NCBI GenBank assembly: GCA_010909165.1
Contig: MU008180.1
Location: 309,884 to 373,883 of the forward strand
Direction of reading: 5' to 3'
Length of the DNA stretch: 64,000 bases
Source of the DNA: Anthoceros angustus
Taxonomy: Eukaryota; Streptophyta; Anthocerotopsida; Anthocerotales; Anthocerotaceae
Part shown: piece after piece, positions 20,878 to 33,568 of the stretch
Numbering within the stretch: the stretch's first letter is position 1
Layout: every line of letters starts with the position of its first letter
The notes under the pieces: model-generated
Databases searched by the model: none
Told to the model about the DNA's origin: nothing
What the model saw: only the letters and a program-made list of their open reading frames with translations
Program-made: the position numbers and the translations under genes

Positions 20878-21560
20878 GCACTCGAGACTTGAATGCTTTC
20901 GATGCGGGAGGAATTGAAGATGGATGGTTGTATTTGGCGCTGGATGGCACTTTTCAAGCCCAGCATTGGTGCGGAGTGTGCACACGGTTGCGAGCCACGA
21001 GAGGAGAAGCAAGGACACCAAGATGTCATAGTCCCGAGTCACCACAGGCGTGGAAGGTGCGCCATTTTCAGCGGACATATTTCATACCCGAGGCGCACTA
21101 GGAGGGATCATCCCATGCCCGCTTTTCTAAGAATCGGATCCGAAGTGGCCATGGATATGTTCCTACAGAAGGAAGTTTGGTCTCCGGTAATGGTTGGCGA
21201 GTTTCCATATTCAAAGAAAAGGAAGTGGAACTGTTCTCCAAGATTTGGTTGGGATTGATTTGCGCCCGCCAGAAGACCTACATAAGCAATTCCCACCTCA
21301 TGATGATCTATGAAATGTCCAAGGTGCAGTTAGTGAGCATCCTCTATGAGCAAGCGGTAGCTCATAGGAATCATTTGATGAGTGAGGAGGCCAAAATTAG
21401 TTTTGTCTCCACCTTCCTAGTGCATCTATACCATAGGGAGGAACTTCTTAAGGAGGAGGAACTGGAGGAAGCTAAGGCAGGCTTCCTTGGTCCGAGTGGT
21501 GGCGCCCCTCTTAACCGGTTTCTGTTTTCTTGTATTTCACCTTAGGATCGGCTGTGCTTG
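20878..21560 (+). CDS. Block D, tandem partial copy
   Basis: A second, 5'-truncated copy of block D starts at the ISPRDLNAF region. The junction word CTCGAGACT (9 bp, 20881-20889) is shared by the end of the leader block (GCACTCGAGACTCG) and the internal D sequence (CACCTCGAGACTTG), so the duplication joins non-homologous positions. The longest intact frame (21177-21545) covers the C-terminal helical part. Confidence 0.5.
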
Positions 21561-21889
21561 TTGCTTGTTGGCATCTTGCGAGGCACCTGAGACTCGTTTT
21601 AAGCAACCTATCGGGAGCTTCCTAACCCAAGAGCGCTCACGTTGTAGGTAATCTCGTGGCTGCCCAAGTGAAAATCCATCGATTTCGGCCACTCTAGGCG
21701 TTGGTGCTGCAAGAGCGACTTGAGAGGTTGTTAAGAATAGATCTAGTGGATGGTTGTGGAAGAAGGTATGAGATTGAGTTATTGGGTTCTCTCGTCGTTG
21801 TAGTGTTTTTCCGTGGTCTTAGAAGTTAGGGGAACGGAAGGCTCAAGTTGGGGCCGTACAAGAAACCCAAAACCCATATTCGGTGAGGC

Positions 21890-22180
21890 AATTTGTGACA
21901 AAGAAGGAATTGTGAGAGAGCAAGAATCGACCCCTCGTGATAAGCGTATCCACCAAGTCTCTTGGAATCGAACCCACGATTCGACGATGGGACAAGTGTG
22001 GCCACCGGGCTAGCTCGGGGTGATCGGGCGAACCTACCACAGAGAGTGAGAATCGACGTGGATAAGCGCATCCAAACAAGTCTCTTGGGATCGAACCCAC
22101 GATTCGACGACCACCGTGGATAAGTGTGGCCACCGGGCTAGCTCGGGGTGACGGGTGAATCCACCACAACACATCTCGCA
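21890..22180 (-). repeat. Dimeric tRNA/SINE-like element, copy 2
   Basis: Two head-to-tail units on the minus strand carry GGTTCGATTCC and GGTTCGATCCC B boxes and GCTAGCCCGGTGG A-box-like words. Here the region before each B box is shortened (CACGATTCGACG where other copies read CACGTATTCGACG), which breaks the spacing slightly. Confidence 0.5.
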
Positions 22181-22507
22181 GATCGCAAATCCAGCACCAC
22201 ATGCACGATGAACCGTACTTGAATCGATATCACCTTTTTTTTTTTCTTGTGTTATTTCTCATAGATCAAATAGTACCTATTCAGATTTGTTTCTAGAGGA
22301 TCACTTACCGAGCTGCTTCACACGGTTTCTAGGTATGCCTCAAGTTACCGCCCTATCAAAAACCTCGAAACTCGCAGTGAGGCGAACTTCCGCAGTTGGC
22401 CCCTCCGTTGCATCTGATTGAGGAGTCCCTCCAGCGCCCAGACAAGACTTAATAGCCTTCTCAACCATAGTTTTGCTGATCTAGTCGGCCACAGAGGACC
22501 ATAGATG

Positions 22508-23931
22508 TTATGGCAACAAATATGTGATATCATTCGACATATTCATGTCCAAAGAACTCAAATTTCTTGTGGGGCGCAAGGACCGATCCTCGAGCTTGTA
22601 CTGCTTGAGTTGCCACGTGCCATAGTTCTTTCCGTCGAGTTGTATTCGCACGCACTTTGCAAAATTTTCTTCACGAGATCCCGCTGAATGAGACAAACTT
22701 CATTCATGTGAGAACGCTAGGATGCCAATCATATTGCAGCAGCTCTAGACTGAATATGGATTCATATGCATGACACTATACGCACCACAGTGATCAACCT
22801 CCGCGACAAGGTCCTTCAATTTCCAATAAGGATTGCTCAAACAGTTGAAAACTTCCTCTTCTACCTCCATGGAATCTCGCATCCTCCTCCTTGGTTTTGG
22901 AAGCTCTTGGCTCCTCTTCTTACCCTCACTCGATGAGCATATGCTCGTTAAGATGATTTGTTACGGACAGTCGCATGCATAGATAGTGGTACATAGAAGT
23001 ACGGTATAAATTATTGGGAGTCGGGAAAGACAGGCAAGATACCGTACCTGTCCATTAAGCTCATTTAAGTCATAACCTCGAGCTATCGGATCATTCCTCA
23101 AAGACCGTGAGACCAGAAACAACTTTAACATGTATGGACTAGCAATCGTGGCAAAGGTGAAGGAGGTCTCCAATTGCTACAAGCTATACACCTTTGAAGT
23201 TTTTCTAACGCTGGTTCCTCTCCCTCTCCGCAAACGCGCCATACACGTGCAAATCGCCACGCCATCATAGCGCGCATGTGGAATATGTCCTTCACTGTTC
23301 CCTCCGCTGCAAGCGTACCTGCATAGAGTATGCACGCGTCATGTTCAAGAAAGCTGACCTTTACCTCACCTCAATTGCAACACGGCCCGAAAGTTGCATG
23401 CAACCACCACTTCGCCAGCCCAACCAGCACGCCTGTGCTACCAATCAACAATGTTAACCACAAATCGCCATACCCTATGCTAGCAATTACCGTCAGGTGC
23501 CACAGAGAATGACAACAGCGATGGCAGATACTCTCAGGATCGATTGACCAGCGCATACGTGGTTGGTGACTGTCCATCCTTCCCGGGCACCGTTAAGGTG
23601 TGCTGCACAAGCATGGCAAGACAAAGAGTGAGCTCATCAATCCTCCTAGTAGTCTACTCATCACCTCTATCAACAACCCTAGTGAACCTAGGGCCGGAGA
23701 GAGCGATGTGGCGTTGCCATGGTATGACTGTGGAGGAGCCGTAGGCTTGTGCAGATCAATCGCGACGGTCATGATACCTGTGGGGCTCGCGATCCGCACG
23801 TAGTCGCTTCTCCCATCGCCGCCAAGTCGGGTGAAATTTTGAGCAACATATGTTCTTCCCCGACCTTGTAGTATCCAGCAGTGTTTCAGCTGGCCAGAAA
23901 ATCAATCATCGCTGCTGCTCACATAGGCCAT
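22508..23931 (-). pseudogene. TFIIF beta-A, copy 3
   Basis: The full-length layout has its start at 23931 and stop at 22508 (SNDITYLLP end), with a TATA box at 24023-24030. Exon 3 keeps the longer ACTGTTCCCTCCGCTGCAAG reading of copy 0 at 23293-23320. It is thus a mosaic of the less and more shortened versions. Exons 1, 3 and 5 still contain single-base shifts. Confidence 0.7.
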
Positions 23932-24149
23932 GTTGTCACACTCCTGCTATTGAGGGCTCACGCAGCTGACTAGGCAACAATTAAAGGGTTTAATCGCTTT
24001 CTCCCTCAAGCCGGATTTCAAGCATATATAGACCGGCCGGGGTATAGCCTCGAATCGAATCTCAGGACAAACTCATATACGGTTGCTTAGTTATCGAGAT
24101 TAATATCGTATTCAAAGCGAATGAACCCAAATGCATATTTTGCGCATCG

Positions 24150-25920
24150 GAGCTAGCTCTTGGACCTCGGGCGACGACTCATATTAATGAATGAATGCCC
24201 GACATTCATTTGCATCTGCAAGCGAGATCATCTCAGTGCTTTTACTCTCCAAGAGATGCATCCATGCGGCAGCAGTATCGCCTTTTCTGTCTGCAAATTC
24301 TGCTCAATCGCGAACGGCGAACACAACGGAATAGAGATTGTCGGGCCGGAGAGCGCCCGTTAGTCAGTCACTGCTCATTATGATTACGCTTTGTGGCAGG
24401 AGTAGAAACAATGGCCTGGGAAGCTTGTGCTGGACCTGCTTTATGAATGCATCATGTGGGGCTGTACGTGCAGGAAACCAAGGCTGGGCAGCCCCAAAGT
24501 TGAAGGACGCAGTGCTGACCAATTCAAAACTGTGTGAATGCAAAGGAGGTACAGCCAAGGATGCATAAGCATGCTGTCTTTATTGTGTTGTTTCAGGTTT
24601 GCTGCTACAATTAAGTTTCATCAGATCCCTCTTGGTTGTGGCCCCTGGGCCCATAAACTTGTATGCCTTGTGTTTGGCTAACTGTAGCTGGTAGTCACGA
24701 TGCGCACCATGCACCAGAAGTGCCGGCTTGTGCATACCGACCTCAGCAACAAACGTTTTTGTACCTTGAGGTGAGCTCTCGCGTGCATTCATGAAAGCCA
24801 AATTAATGTGGGAATTGAGTGTGGCTCAAGTGAGCCTTACTAGATGAATCCCAATCACCGAAGATGGAATGGAGCTGGACACCAATCTGTTGCCCAAACA
24901 TGTCCGTCGAAACATCTCCACATCTGGTTCAGTCCAAGCATACGGCCCTGTACTTACGAAGGGCTTTCTCCTTCCTACCACCTGCCCTGCTGGGAATACC
25001 CCGCCATCATGGCATTCCAAGTCAGCCGGTGCCTGCACGGCTCCCTCTGCTGTGCAGGAACACGCAGATAGCATCCGGCAGGAGTCCGGCTCCAACACCG
25101 GCGTCCGTCACGGCTACGAGGAAGGCGTTCAGATCCGGTGTTCCGAATGGTGGTATCGCTGGGGATGCTGCAGAATCCCTGATGCAGGTTGGCATGTTTC
25201 TGTGGCGGCGTTGGCGACCAAAGGCTTCAATCAATGCCTGGCGAGATTCCTATCATGGGACCTCGGACAGTTGCAAAAATATTACAGTACTAACATTACA
25301 GTACTAACATTGAACAGAAGTATGATCCTGTTACAGCAGATGATTCGCATCGATCACCCAGTCACCGGCCTTGTGAATCTTGCCTGGGATTTACGTTGTT
25401 CAAGGCTTTCATGGTGTTGACAAAGAAATCCAGGTGACATTATCATCTTCTCCACGATCGTCACTCGCGCGTGCACCTTGCCATTGGGAAGCTTGAATCT
25501 CCGTCAGCTCGCTGATCATGACGAACGCCCGCGTTGGAGGAGCGAACGTTGACGATCCGCCCGGTGGACAGGTAACAGACTCTATGCCCAAGTGAACCGC
25601 ACTGGAAGCAGGCGGTGTCATCCACCTTGGCGATGACGATCCCGTGGTTGTCGAGGAAGGAGTGATTTGTGGGTGCCCTGTGTTGCGTTGCGTTCCACTG
25701 CTCGATCATTCCCTTTGCAAAATAGGTCCGCGTTCAAGAAAAGGGAGCTGCACACAGCTATTGAATGATGTGGTCCAATCTCCTCAAGCTTAAGGAAACG
25801 GAGGGAAAATGACGTGTAATAAATCCTGTAAAGGAAACACCCTACCACTCAAACCTCACTGACTGCCTCAAAACGCCTCCCTTACGCTGTACATGCATGG
25901 TGGGGAGAGATCCTCCTTCC
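24150..25920. repeat. Conserved unit block C, copy 2
   Basis: Nearly identical to the block at 12765-14560. The differences are a handful of indels, such as GTACGTGCAGG for GTACGTGTGCAGG near 24468 and GCCCCTGGGCCC for GCCCCGGGCCC near 24642. All the open frames of copy 1 recur unchanged (for example 24869-25420). Confidence 0.5.
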
Positions 25921-25956
25921 GGCCTTGGGGAAAATGCTCCCACAAGGACCGACTGA

Positions 25957-27320
25957 TCAACCAGGATCTATCCTGTGGACGCAGGCAGGGCATCCCCTGC
26001 CGAACAGGGCTTGTATTCGGGCTTCAACTCGTAGGTTCCTTGGTTGGTCCCGCCTTTATTGTATACACAGAGATCCTTCAAAATCTCCTTCAGGAAATTC
26101 TGCCATGAGACAAACTTCGCACATGTGAGAACTAGGATGCCAATTATATTGCAGCAGGTCCGATAGAGATACGCCATACTTACCACGGGCTGATTAGTTT
26201 CCTTGATAAGGTTCTTCAATTCCCAGTTAGGATTCTCTTCGAACAGTTTGAAAACCCTGGCTTCTACATTCGAGGGCTCTCCATGAAACCGCCTCTCTTT
26301 TTTCTTTTGGAGCCTCTCGGCAGCCGTTCAGACCCTGAGGAGATGTACATGCGCTCGTAAGATGCTATGTTACGGACAGTTGCAGACAGTGCTGCATAGG
26401 AGCGCGGTATTGACTGGAAGTGATTCGGAAAGAAAGACAGCTGTAACACCGTACCTCTCCACCCGAAGCTCCAGATTGCGGCCCCATATGCGTGCCATGA
26501 TGATCCTCCAGCATCTGAGGCCAGGGAACATATTTAACATGCATAGACTAGTTATCAGGGCAAAGGTGAAGGAGGTCTCCAATTGCAAGCTGTAAACCTA
26601 CTTGTAAAGTTCGTCTGCCGCTGGCCTTCCTTTGCCTCTCCCGGTAAAGCTTGCCATACTTATTCAAGTCGGTCAGCCCATCGCGCTGCATGTCGAATTT
26701 TCTTGTCACCGTTCCCTCCGCTGCAAGCTTACCTGCAGAGGGTATGCACGCGTCATGCTCAAGAAATTTGACCTCCCACCACAACAGGGGCTCGAAAGTT
26801 GCACCCAACACCAATTCGTCAGCCCAACCAGCCTGCTACCACCCAATTAACAACATTTGGCCATAGCGCATGTTAGCAATTACCGTCAGCTGCCTCAGAA
26901 AATACGCACATCGCGCCAAAGTGCTTCACCGAATTAAGCTCATACTTGGTCGGTGATAACTCTCCATCCTTCCGGGCCGTTAAGGTGTCTTGCACAAGCA
27001 TGGCCAGAGTGAGGTCATCCTCGACGTCTACTCACAGGTCTCTACAACCCTAGTGAACCTAGGGCCCGGAGAGAGCGATGTGGTGTCTGTCATGGCACCT
27101 TTGGAAGAGCCTGAGGTTGAGCAGATCCCAAGCAACAGTCATCCGACCCACTGGCTCTGTGCTTCCTGCATCGCGCCTCTGCTCCCATGACTTCGGCAGC
27201 TCATGATCAGCTGGAACCTTGAGCAAGAAAGCATTGCGCCTGGCCCTTGTAGTATTCAGTTGTATCTCAGGCAGCCGCCGAGGCATCAGTTTCGTCATCG
27301 CTGCCTTGTACACCGGCCAT
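25957..27320 (-). pseudogene. TFIIF beta-B, copy 2, A/B mosaic at its 5' end
   Basis: Exons 3-6 match paralogue B (KFDMQRDGLTDLNKYGK; FLKEILKDLCVYNKGG). From exon 2 outward the sequence switches between A and B: A-type at 26979-27005, B to 27055, A to 27080, then B coding sequence to the ATG at 27320. Its leader and promoter are A-type. The last exon lacks one G in the codons after EYKP, shifting the C-terminus. Confidence 0.65.
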
Positions 27321-27640
27321 GTTGTCACACTCACGCTATTGAGGGGCTCGCAGCTGACTAGGCAACAATTAAAGGGTTTAATCGCTTTCTCCCTCAAGCC
27401 GGATTTCAAGCATATATCGGCTGCGGGCTTAGGACTTCGAAATCAGAATCTCGGACAAAGGCACACACGTATGCTTATCGCGATTCTACCGAAAGTGAAT
27501 GAAACGAACTGCATATATAGGCCGGGGTATAGCCTCGGAATCGAATCTCAGGACAAACTCATATACGGTTGCTTAGTTATCGAGATTAATATCGTATTCA
27601 AAGCGAATGAACCCAAATGCATATTTTGCATCGGAGCTAG
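27321..27640 (-). promoter_or_regulatory. Chimeric A/B promoter region of TFIIF beta-B copy 2
   Basis: The leader (27321-27405) is of paralogue A type. At TTTCAAGCATATAT (27402-27415) the sequence becomes B-type. At GCATATATA (27510-27518) it returns to A-type with GGCCGGGG. Two TATA-like boxes therefore stand about 100 bases apart, one from each paralogue arrangement. Confidence 0.55.
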
Positions 27641-28869
27641 CTCTTGGACCTCGGGCGACGCACTCATATTAATGAATGAATGCCCGACATTCATTGCATC
27701 TGCAAGCGAGATCATCTCAGTGCTTTTACTCTCCAAGAGATGCATCCATGCGGCAGCAGTATCGCCTTTTCTGTCTGCAAATTCTGCTCAATCGCGAACG
27801 GAACACAACGGAATAGAGATTGTCGGGCCGGAGCGCCCGTTAGTCAGTCACTGCTCATTATGATTACGCTTTGTGGCAGGAGTAGAAACAATGGCCTGGG
27901 AAGCTTGTGGAGCCCTGCAACATCTCGTCTTGGTGCTCACCAGACGAGCGCACTTTGAGAATGATGCCAAATTTACAGCTTGAGACCAAATTTCAATATG
28001 CGCATAATCCAAATCCTAACAACAACGTACCATTGTCATTGCAGTGAAGTACCGAGGTGATAAAATATTATACTTGTATGTACATAGTTAGAGTGGCAGG
28101 TGCATTTAGTATCCAAAAGTAGGTAAGAATTAGGCTTCGGCGGCGGTCCCATAATGCGCACCATGCACCAGAAGTGCCGGCTTGTGCATACCGACCTCAG
28201 CAAATAAAACGTTTTTGTACCTTGAGGGGCTCACGGCTGTAGGCGACCAGCTGCAGGGAACGATGCAAGGGTTTGTTCGAGCCGGGGTTTTCAAGCATAT
28301 ATCGGCTGCGGGCTTAGGACTTCGAAATCAGAATCTCGGACAAAGGCACACACGTATGCTTATCGCGATTCTACCGAAAGTGAATGAAACGAACTGCATA
28401 TATATTTGGGGCAGCGTCGCTGTCCCCAACTGGAGCTTGAGCGACGCAGTCTGATTACGAAATGAGCCTCCGCGCCAATCTGTAGACACGCGACTCATCT
28501 CAATGCTTTCTCTCCAGAGATGAATCGATGCAGGAGCATGATCGCTTATTCTGTCGGTGAATTCTGCTCCAACTGCCTGATCCTTTGAACTGGAAGGCTA
28601 TAAGGACTGACTCGTTTGAGCTGGAAGGTTGGAAACATGGCTGCGACACCAGAAGGTAACAACGAGATGGCGAATGGAATGACAGACTGGCTCAGGGTGA
28701 TGGAAGGCTCAGGCTGAGGACTTTCCAGGTGAGCTCTCGTGCATTCATGAAAGCCAAATTAATGTGGGGAATTGAGTGTGGCTCAAGTGAGCCTTACTAG
28801 ATGAATCCCAATCACCGAAGATGGAATGGAGCTGGACACCAATCTGTAGACACGCGACTCATCTCAATG

Positions 28870-29926
28870 CTTTCTCTCCAGAGATGAATCGATGCAGGAG
28901 CATGATCGCTTATTCTGTCGGTGAATTCTGCTCCAACTGCCTGATCCTTTGAACTGGAAGGCTATAAGGACTGACTCGTTTGAGCTGGAAGGTTGGAAAC
29001 ATGGCTGCGACACCAGAAGGTAACAACGAGATGGCGAATGGAATGACAGACTGGCTCAGGGTGATGGAAGGCTCAGGCTGAGGACTTTCCAGGTGAGCTG
29101 GGAGGAGGTGAAATGGGAGTGGAACACGGATGAGAAAGCCTACCCTTGTCCAATTTCGATCGAGCTGAGTTCTGCAGGTCTCATTGCATAAATTCAAGAC
29201 CTGGGACTGTACCATATTCTTAGTCACTGTGCTTCCAATTGCAAGCAAAGAGCTGGGGAACTAAGACAACGGAGGCTAGGGTTCCAATCATTCTCGATTC
29301 TTGTTACAAGTGTGTTCAAGTTGGCTCTTGTGTAGGAGGATGGGGAGGAAGGGGAACATGCTGGTGGTCGGGGACTCCATCAATTCAACCAGGAGGTGTT
29401 CGTGATTTTGGTGAACCACATCGTGGTAAGCAAACCAATTAGGTGGAGAGCGCCCTTGACCTCGGGAGTGTGGCACATAGCTGGGACATCATCAGGTCTG
29501 CAAAGATGTGCTTGGGGACAGGGATTCCGCGTGGAGAATGTAGAGATGACAGACTAGACTGTCTGTCATCCAGTGGATGGACGAGGACAAGGTCAAGCAA
29601 TCACATGGAGTATCCATGGATCAAGCTTGTGGAGCCCTGCAACATCTCGTCTTGGTGCTCACCAGACGAGCGCACTTTGAGAATGATGCCAAATTTACAG
29701 CTTGAGACCAAATTTCAATATGCGCATAATCCAAATCCTAACAACAACGTACCATTGTCATTGCAGTGAAGTACCGAGGTGATAAAATATTATACTTGTA
29801 TGTACATAGTTAGAGTGGCAGGTGCATTTAGTATCCAAAAGTAGGTAAGAATTAGGCTTCGGCGGCGGTCCCATAATGCGCACCATCAAGGCCGCGCGAA
29901 ACGAAACGTCTCAGTATCGTCTCAAG
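28870..29926. repeat. Block S piece inside the mosaic
   Basis: This copy of block S is continuous from the CAGAGATGAATCG region to the start of the ParB exon, then is cut at CTCCTTCCT (29927-29935). A shorter S piece precedes it at 28228-28726, so the first ~200 bp of S occur twice in tandem-like order. Confidence 0.7.
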
Positions 29927-30685
29927 CTCCTTCCTACCACCTGCCCTGCTGGGGAATACCCCGCCATCATGGCATTCCAAGTCAGCCGGTGCCTGCACGG
30001 CTCCCTCTGCTGTGCAGGAACACGCAGATAGCATCCGGCAGGAGTCCGGCTCCAACACCGGCGTCCGTCACGGCTACGAGGAAGGCGTTCAGATCCGGTG
30101 TTCCGAATGGTGGTATCGCTGGGGATGCTGCAGAATCCCTGATGCAGGTTGGCATGTTTCTGTGGCGGCGTTGGCGACCAAAGGCTTCAATCAATGCCTG
30201 GCGAGATTCCTATCATGGGACCTCGGACAGTTGCAAAAATATTATACTTGTATGTACATAGTTAGAGTGGCAGGTGCATTTAGTATCCAAAAGTAGGTAA
30301 GAATTAGGCTTCGGCGGCGGTCCCATAATGCGCACCATCAAGGCCGCGCGAAACGAAACGTCTCAGTATCGTCTCAAGCTCCTTCCTCAGCATCTCCTTC
30401 TGCATTCTCTGCATCCATCGATTCGCTTGAAGCCGGAATGGATATGGACGGTGCCGCAACTGCTGGGGCCAAAGGGATTGGGACTCGGCTGATGCTGCCG
30501 GGGAAATCCGATACACGCAGTCCAGGATTTCGACGGTCTTCTCAAGAGGAAAGCGCTCTCCGCTTGCTCCACTTTGCGGGACTTGCTGGAGGCTTCGGCG
30601 TGGAGACTTGGCTGTGACAGACGTGTCCCCGATCCGTGTGGTGATGAAGGCGTCCCCTACAGCCTGGACAACAGGAGGCTTTGGG

Positions 30686-31571
30686 TGTTCAAGGCTTTCA
30701 TGGTGTTGACAAAGAAATCCAGGTGACATTATCATCTTCTCCACGATCGTCACTCGCGTGCACCTTGCCATTGGGAAGCTTGAATCTCCGTCAGCTCGCT
30801 GATCATGACGAACGCCCGCGTTGGAGGAGCGAACGTTGACGATCCGCCCGGTGGACAGGTAACAGACTCTATGCCCAAGTGAACCGCACTGGAAGCAGGC
30901 GGTGTCATCCAGTGGATGGACGAGGACAAGGTCAAGCAATCACATGGAGTATCCATGGATCAAGCTTGTGGAGCCCTGCAACATCTCGTCTTGGTGCTCA
31001 CCAGACGAGCGCACTTTGAGAATGATGCCAAATTTACAGCTTGAGACCAAATTTCAATATGCGCATAATCCAAATCCTAACAACAACGTACCATTGTCAT
31101 TGCAGTGAAGTACCGAGGTGATAAAATATTATACTTGTATGTACATAGTTAGAGTGGCAGGTGCATTTAGTATCCAAAAGTAGGTAAGAATTAGGCTTCG
31201 GCGGCGGTCCCATAATGCGCACCATCAAGGCCGCGCGAAACGAAACGTCTCAGTATCGTCTCAAGCTCCTTCCTCAGCATCTCCTTCTGCATTCTCTGCA
31301 TCCATCGATTCGCTTGAAGCCGGAATGGATATGGACGGTGCCGCAACTGCTGGGGCCAAAGGGATTGGGACTCGGCTGATGCTGCCGGGGAAATCCGATA
31401 CACGCAGTCCAGGATTTCGACGGTCTTCTCAAGCGCTCTCCGCTTGCTCCACTTTGCGGGACTTGCTGGAGAGGCTTCGGCGTGGAGACTTGGCTGTGAC
31501 AGACGTGTCCCCGATCCGTGTGGTGATGCACGAAGGCGTCCCCTACAGCCTGGACAACAGGAGGCTTTGGG
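30686..31571. repeat. 886-bp composite repeat, unit 1
   Basis: The unit runs from TGTTCAAGG (30686) through a block C piece, the junction TGTCATCCA (30903-30911), a block S piece and the ParB exon to the next TGTTCAAGG at 31572. It contains two artificial junctions, and both recur at the same relative places in the following copy. Confidence 0.85.
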
Positions 31572-32457
31572 TGTTCAAGGCTTTCATGGTGTTGACAAAG
31601 AAATCCAGGTGACATTATCATCTTCTCCACGATCGTCACTCGCGTGCACCTTGCCATTGGGAAGCTTGAATCTCCGTCAGCTCGCTGATCATGACGAACG
31701 CCCGCGTTGGAGGAGCGAACGTTGACGATCCGCCCGGTGGACAGGTAACAGACTCTATGCCCAAGTGAACCGCACTGGAAGCAGGCGGTGTCATCCAGTG
31801 GATGGACGAGGACAAGGTCAAGCAATCACATGGAGTATCCATGGATCAAGCTTGTGGAGCCCTGCAACATCTCGTCTTGGTGCTCACCAGACGAGCGCAC
31901 TTTGAGAATGATGCCAAATTTACAGCTTGAGACCAAATTTCAATATGCGCATAATCCAAATCCTAACAACAACGTACCATTGTCATTGCAGTGAAGTACC
32001 GAGGTGATAAAATATTATACTTGTATGTACATAGTTAGAGTGGCAGGTGCATTTAGTATCCAAAAGTAGGTAAGAATTAGGCTTCGGCGGCGGTCCCATA
32101 ATGCGCACCATCAAGGCCGCGCGAAACGAAACGTCTCAGTATCGTCTCAAGCTCCTTCCTCAGCATCTCCTTCTGCATTCTCTGCATCCATCGATTCGCT
32201 TGAAGCCGGAATGGATATGGACGGTGCCGCAACTGCTGGGGCCAAAGGGATTGGGACTCGGCTGATGCTGCCGGGGAAATCCGATACACGCAGTCCAGGA
32301 TTTCGACGGTCTTCTCAAGCGCTCTCCGCTTGCTCCACTTTGCGGGACTTGCTGGAGAGGCTTCGGCGTGGAGACTTGGCTGTGACAGACGTGTCCCCGA
32401 TCCGTGTGGTGATGCACGAAGGCGTCCCCTACAGCCTGGACAACAGGAGGCTTTGGG
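31572..32457. repeat. 886-bp composite repeat, unit 2
   Basis: Exactly the same composition and length as the preceding unit, with the internal junction at 31789-31797. At the third TGTTCAAGG (32458-32466) the sequence does not jump back but continues a little further into the ParB exon before leaving at GGAAGGAGT (32513-32521). Confidence 0.85.
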
Positions 32458-33367
32458 TGTTCAAGGAGCTCGGAAGCCCATTCCGGTGAAAGTCCTCTCC
32501 TTGGAGGAGTGCGGAAGGAGTGATTTGTGGGTGCCCCTGTGTTGCGTTGCGTTCCACTGCTCGATCATTCCCTTTGCAAAATAGGTCCGCGTTCAAGAAA
32601 AGGGAGCTGCACACAGCTATTGAATGATGTGGTCCAATCTCCTCAAGCTTAAGGAAACGGAGGGAAAATGACGTGTAATAAATCCTGTAAAGGAAACACC
32701 CTACCACTCAAACCTCACTGACTGCCTCAAAACGCCTCCCTTACGCTGTACATGCATGGTGGGGAGAGATCCTCCTTCCGGCCTTGGGAAAATGCTCCCA
32801 CAAGGACCGACTGATCAACCAGGAGGTGTTCGTGATTTTGGTGAACCACATCGTGGTAAGCAAACCAATTAGGTGGAGAGCGCCCTTGACCTCGGGAGTG
32901 TGGCACATAGCTGGGACATCATCAGGTCTGCAAAGATGTGCTTGGGGACAGGGATTCCGCGTGGAGAATGAGATGACAGACTAGACTGTCTGTCATCCAG
33001 TGGATGGACGAGGACAAGGTCAAGCAATCACATGGAGTATCCATGGATCAAGCTTGTGGAGCCCTGCAACATCTCGTCTTGGTGCTCACCAGACGAGCGC
33101 ACTTTGAGAATGATGCCAAATTTACAGCTTGAGACCAAATTTCAATATGCGCATAATCCAAATCCTAACAACAACGTACCATTGTCATTGCAGTGAAGTA
33201 CCGAGGTGATAAAATATTATACTTGTATGTACATAGTTAGAGTGGCAGGTGCATTTAGTATCCAAAAGTAGGTAAGAATTAGGCTTCGGCGGCGGTCCCA
33301 TAATGCGCACCATCAAGGCCGCGCGAAACGAAACGTCTCAGTATCGTCTCAAGCTCCTTCCTCAGCA

Positions 33368-33568
33368 TCTCCTTCAGGAAATTCTGCCATGAGACAAACT
33401 TCGCACATGTGAGAACTAGGATGCCAATTATATTGCAGCAGGTCCGATAGAGATACGCCATACTTACCACGGGCTGATTAGTTTCCTTGATAAGGTTCTT
33501 CAATTCCCAGTTAGGATTCTCTTCGAACAGTTTGAAAACCCTGGCTTCTACATTCGAGGGCTCTCCGC
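33368..33568 (-). pseudogene. TFIIF beta-B fragment (winged-helix exons)
   Basis: Only the start of exon 6 (NFLKEI), intron 5 and part of exon 5 (NPNWELKNLIKETNQPV) remain. On the left it is joined to block H at ATCTCCTTC, and on the right to the ParB exon at GCTCTCCGC. It cannot encode a TFIIF subunit. Confidence 0.7.

Noticed and set aside
20030-21560. Block D as retroviral gag
   Set aside because: No zinc knuckle, protease or RT follows it, and no LTRs flank it. Helical composition alone is not enough to assign it.
30686-32466. CRISPR-like or satellite array because of regular 886-bp spacing
   Set aside because: The period is a composite of gene fragments, not short repeats with unique spacers, and only two full units exist.
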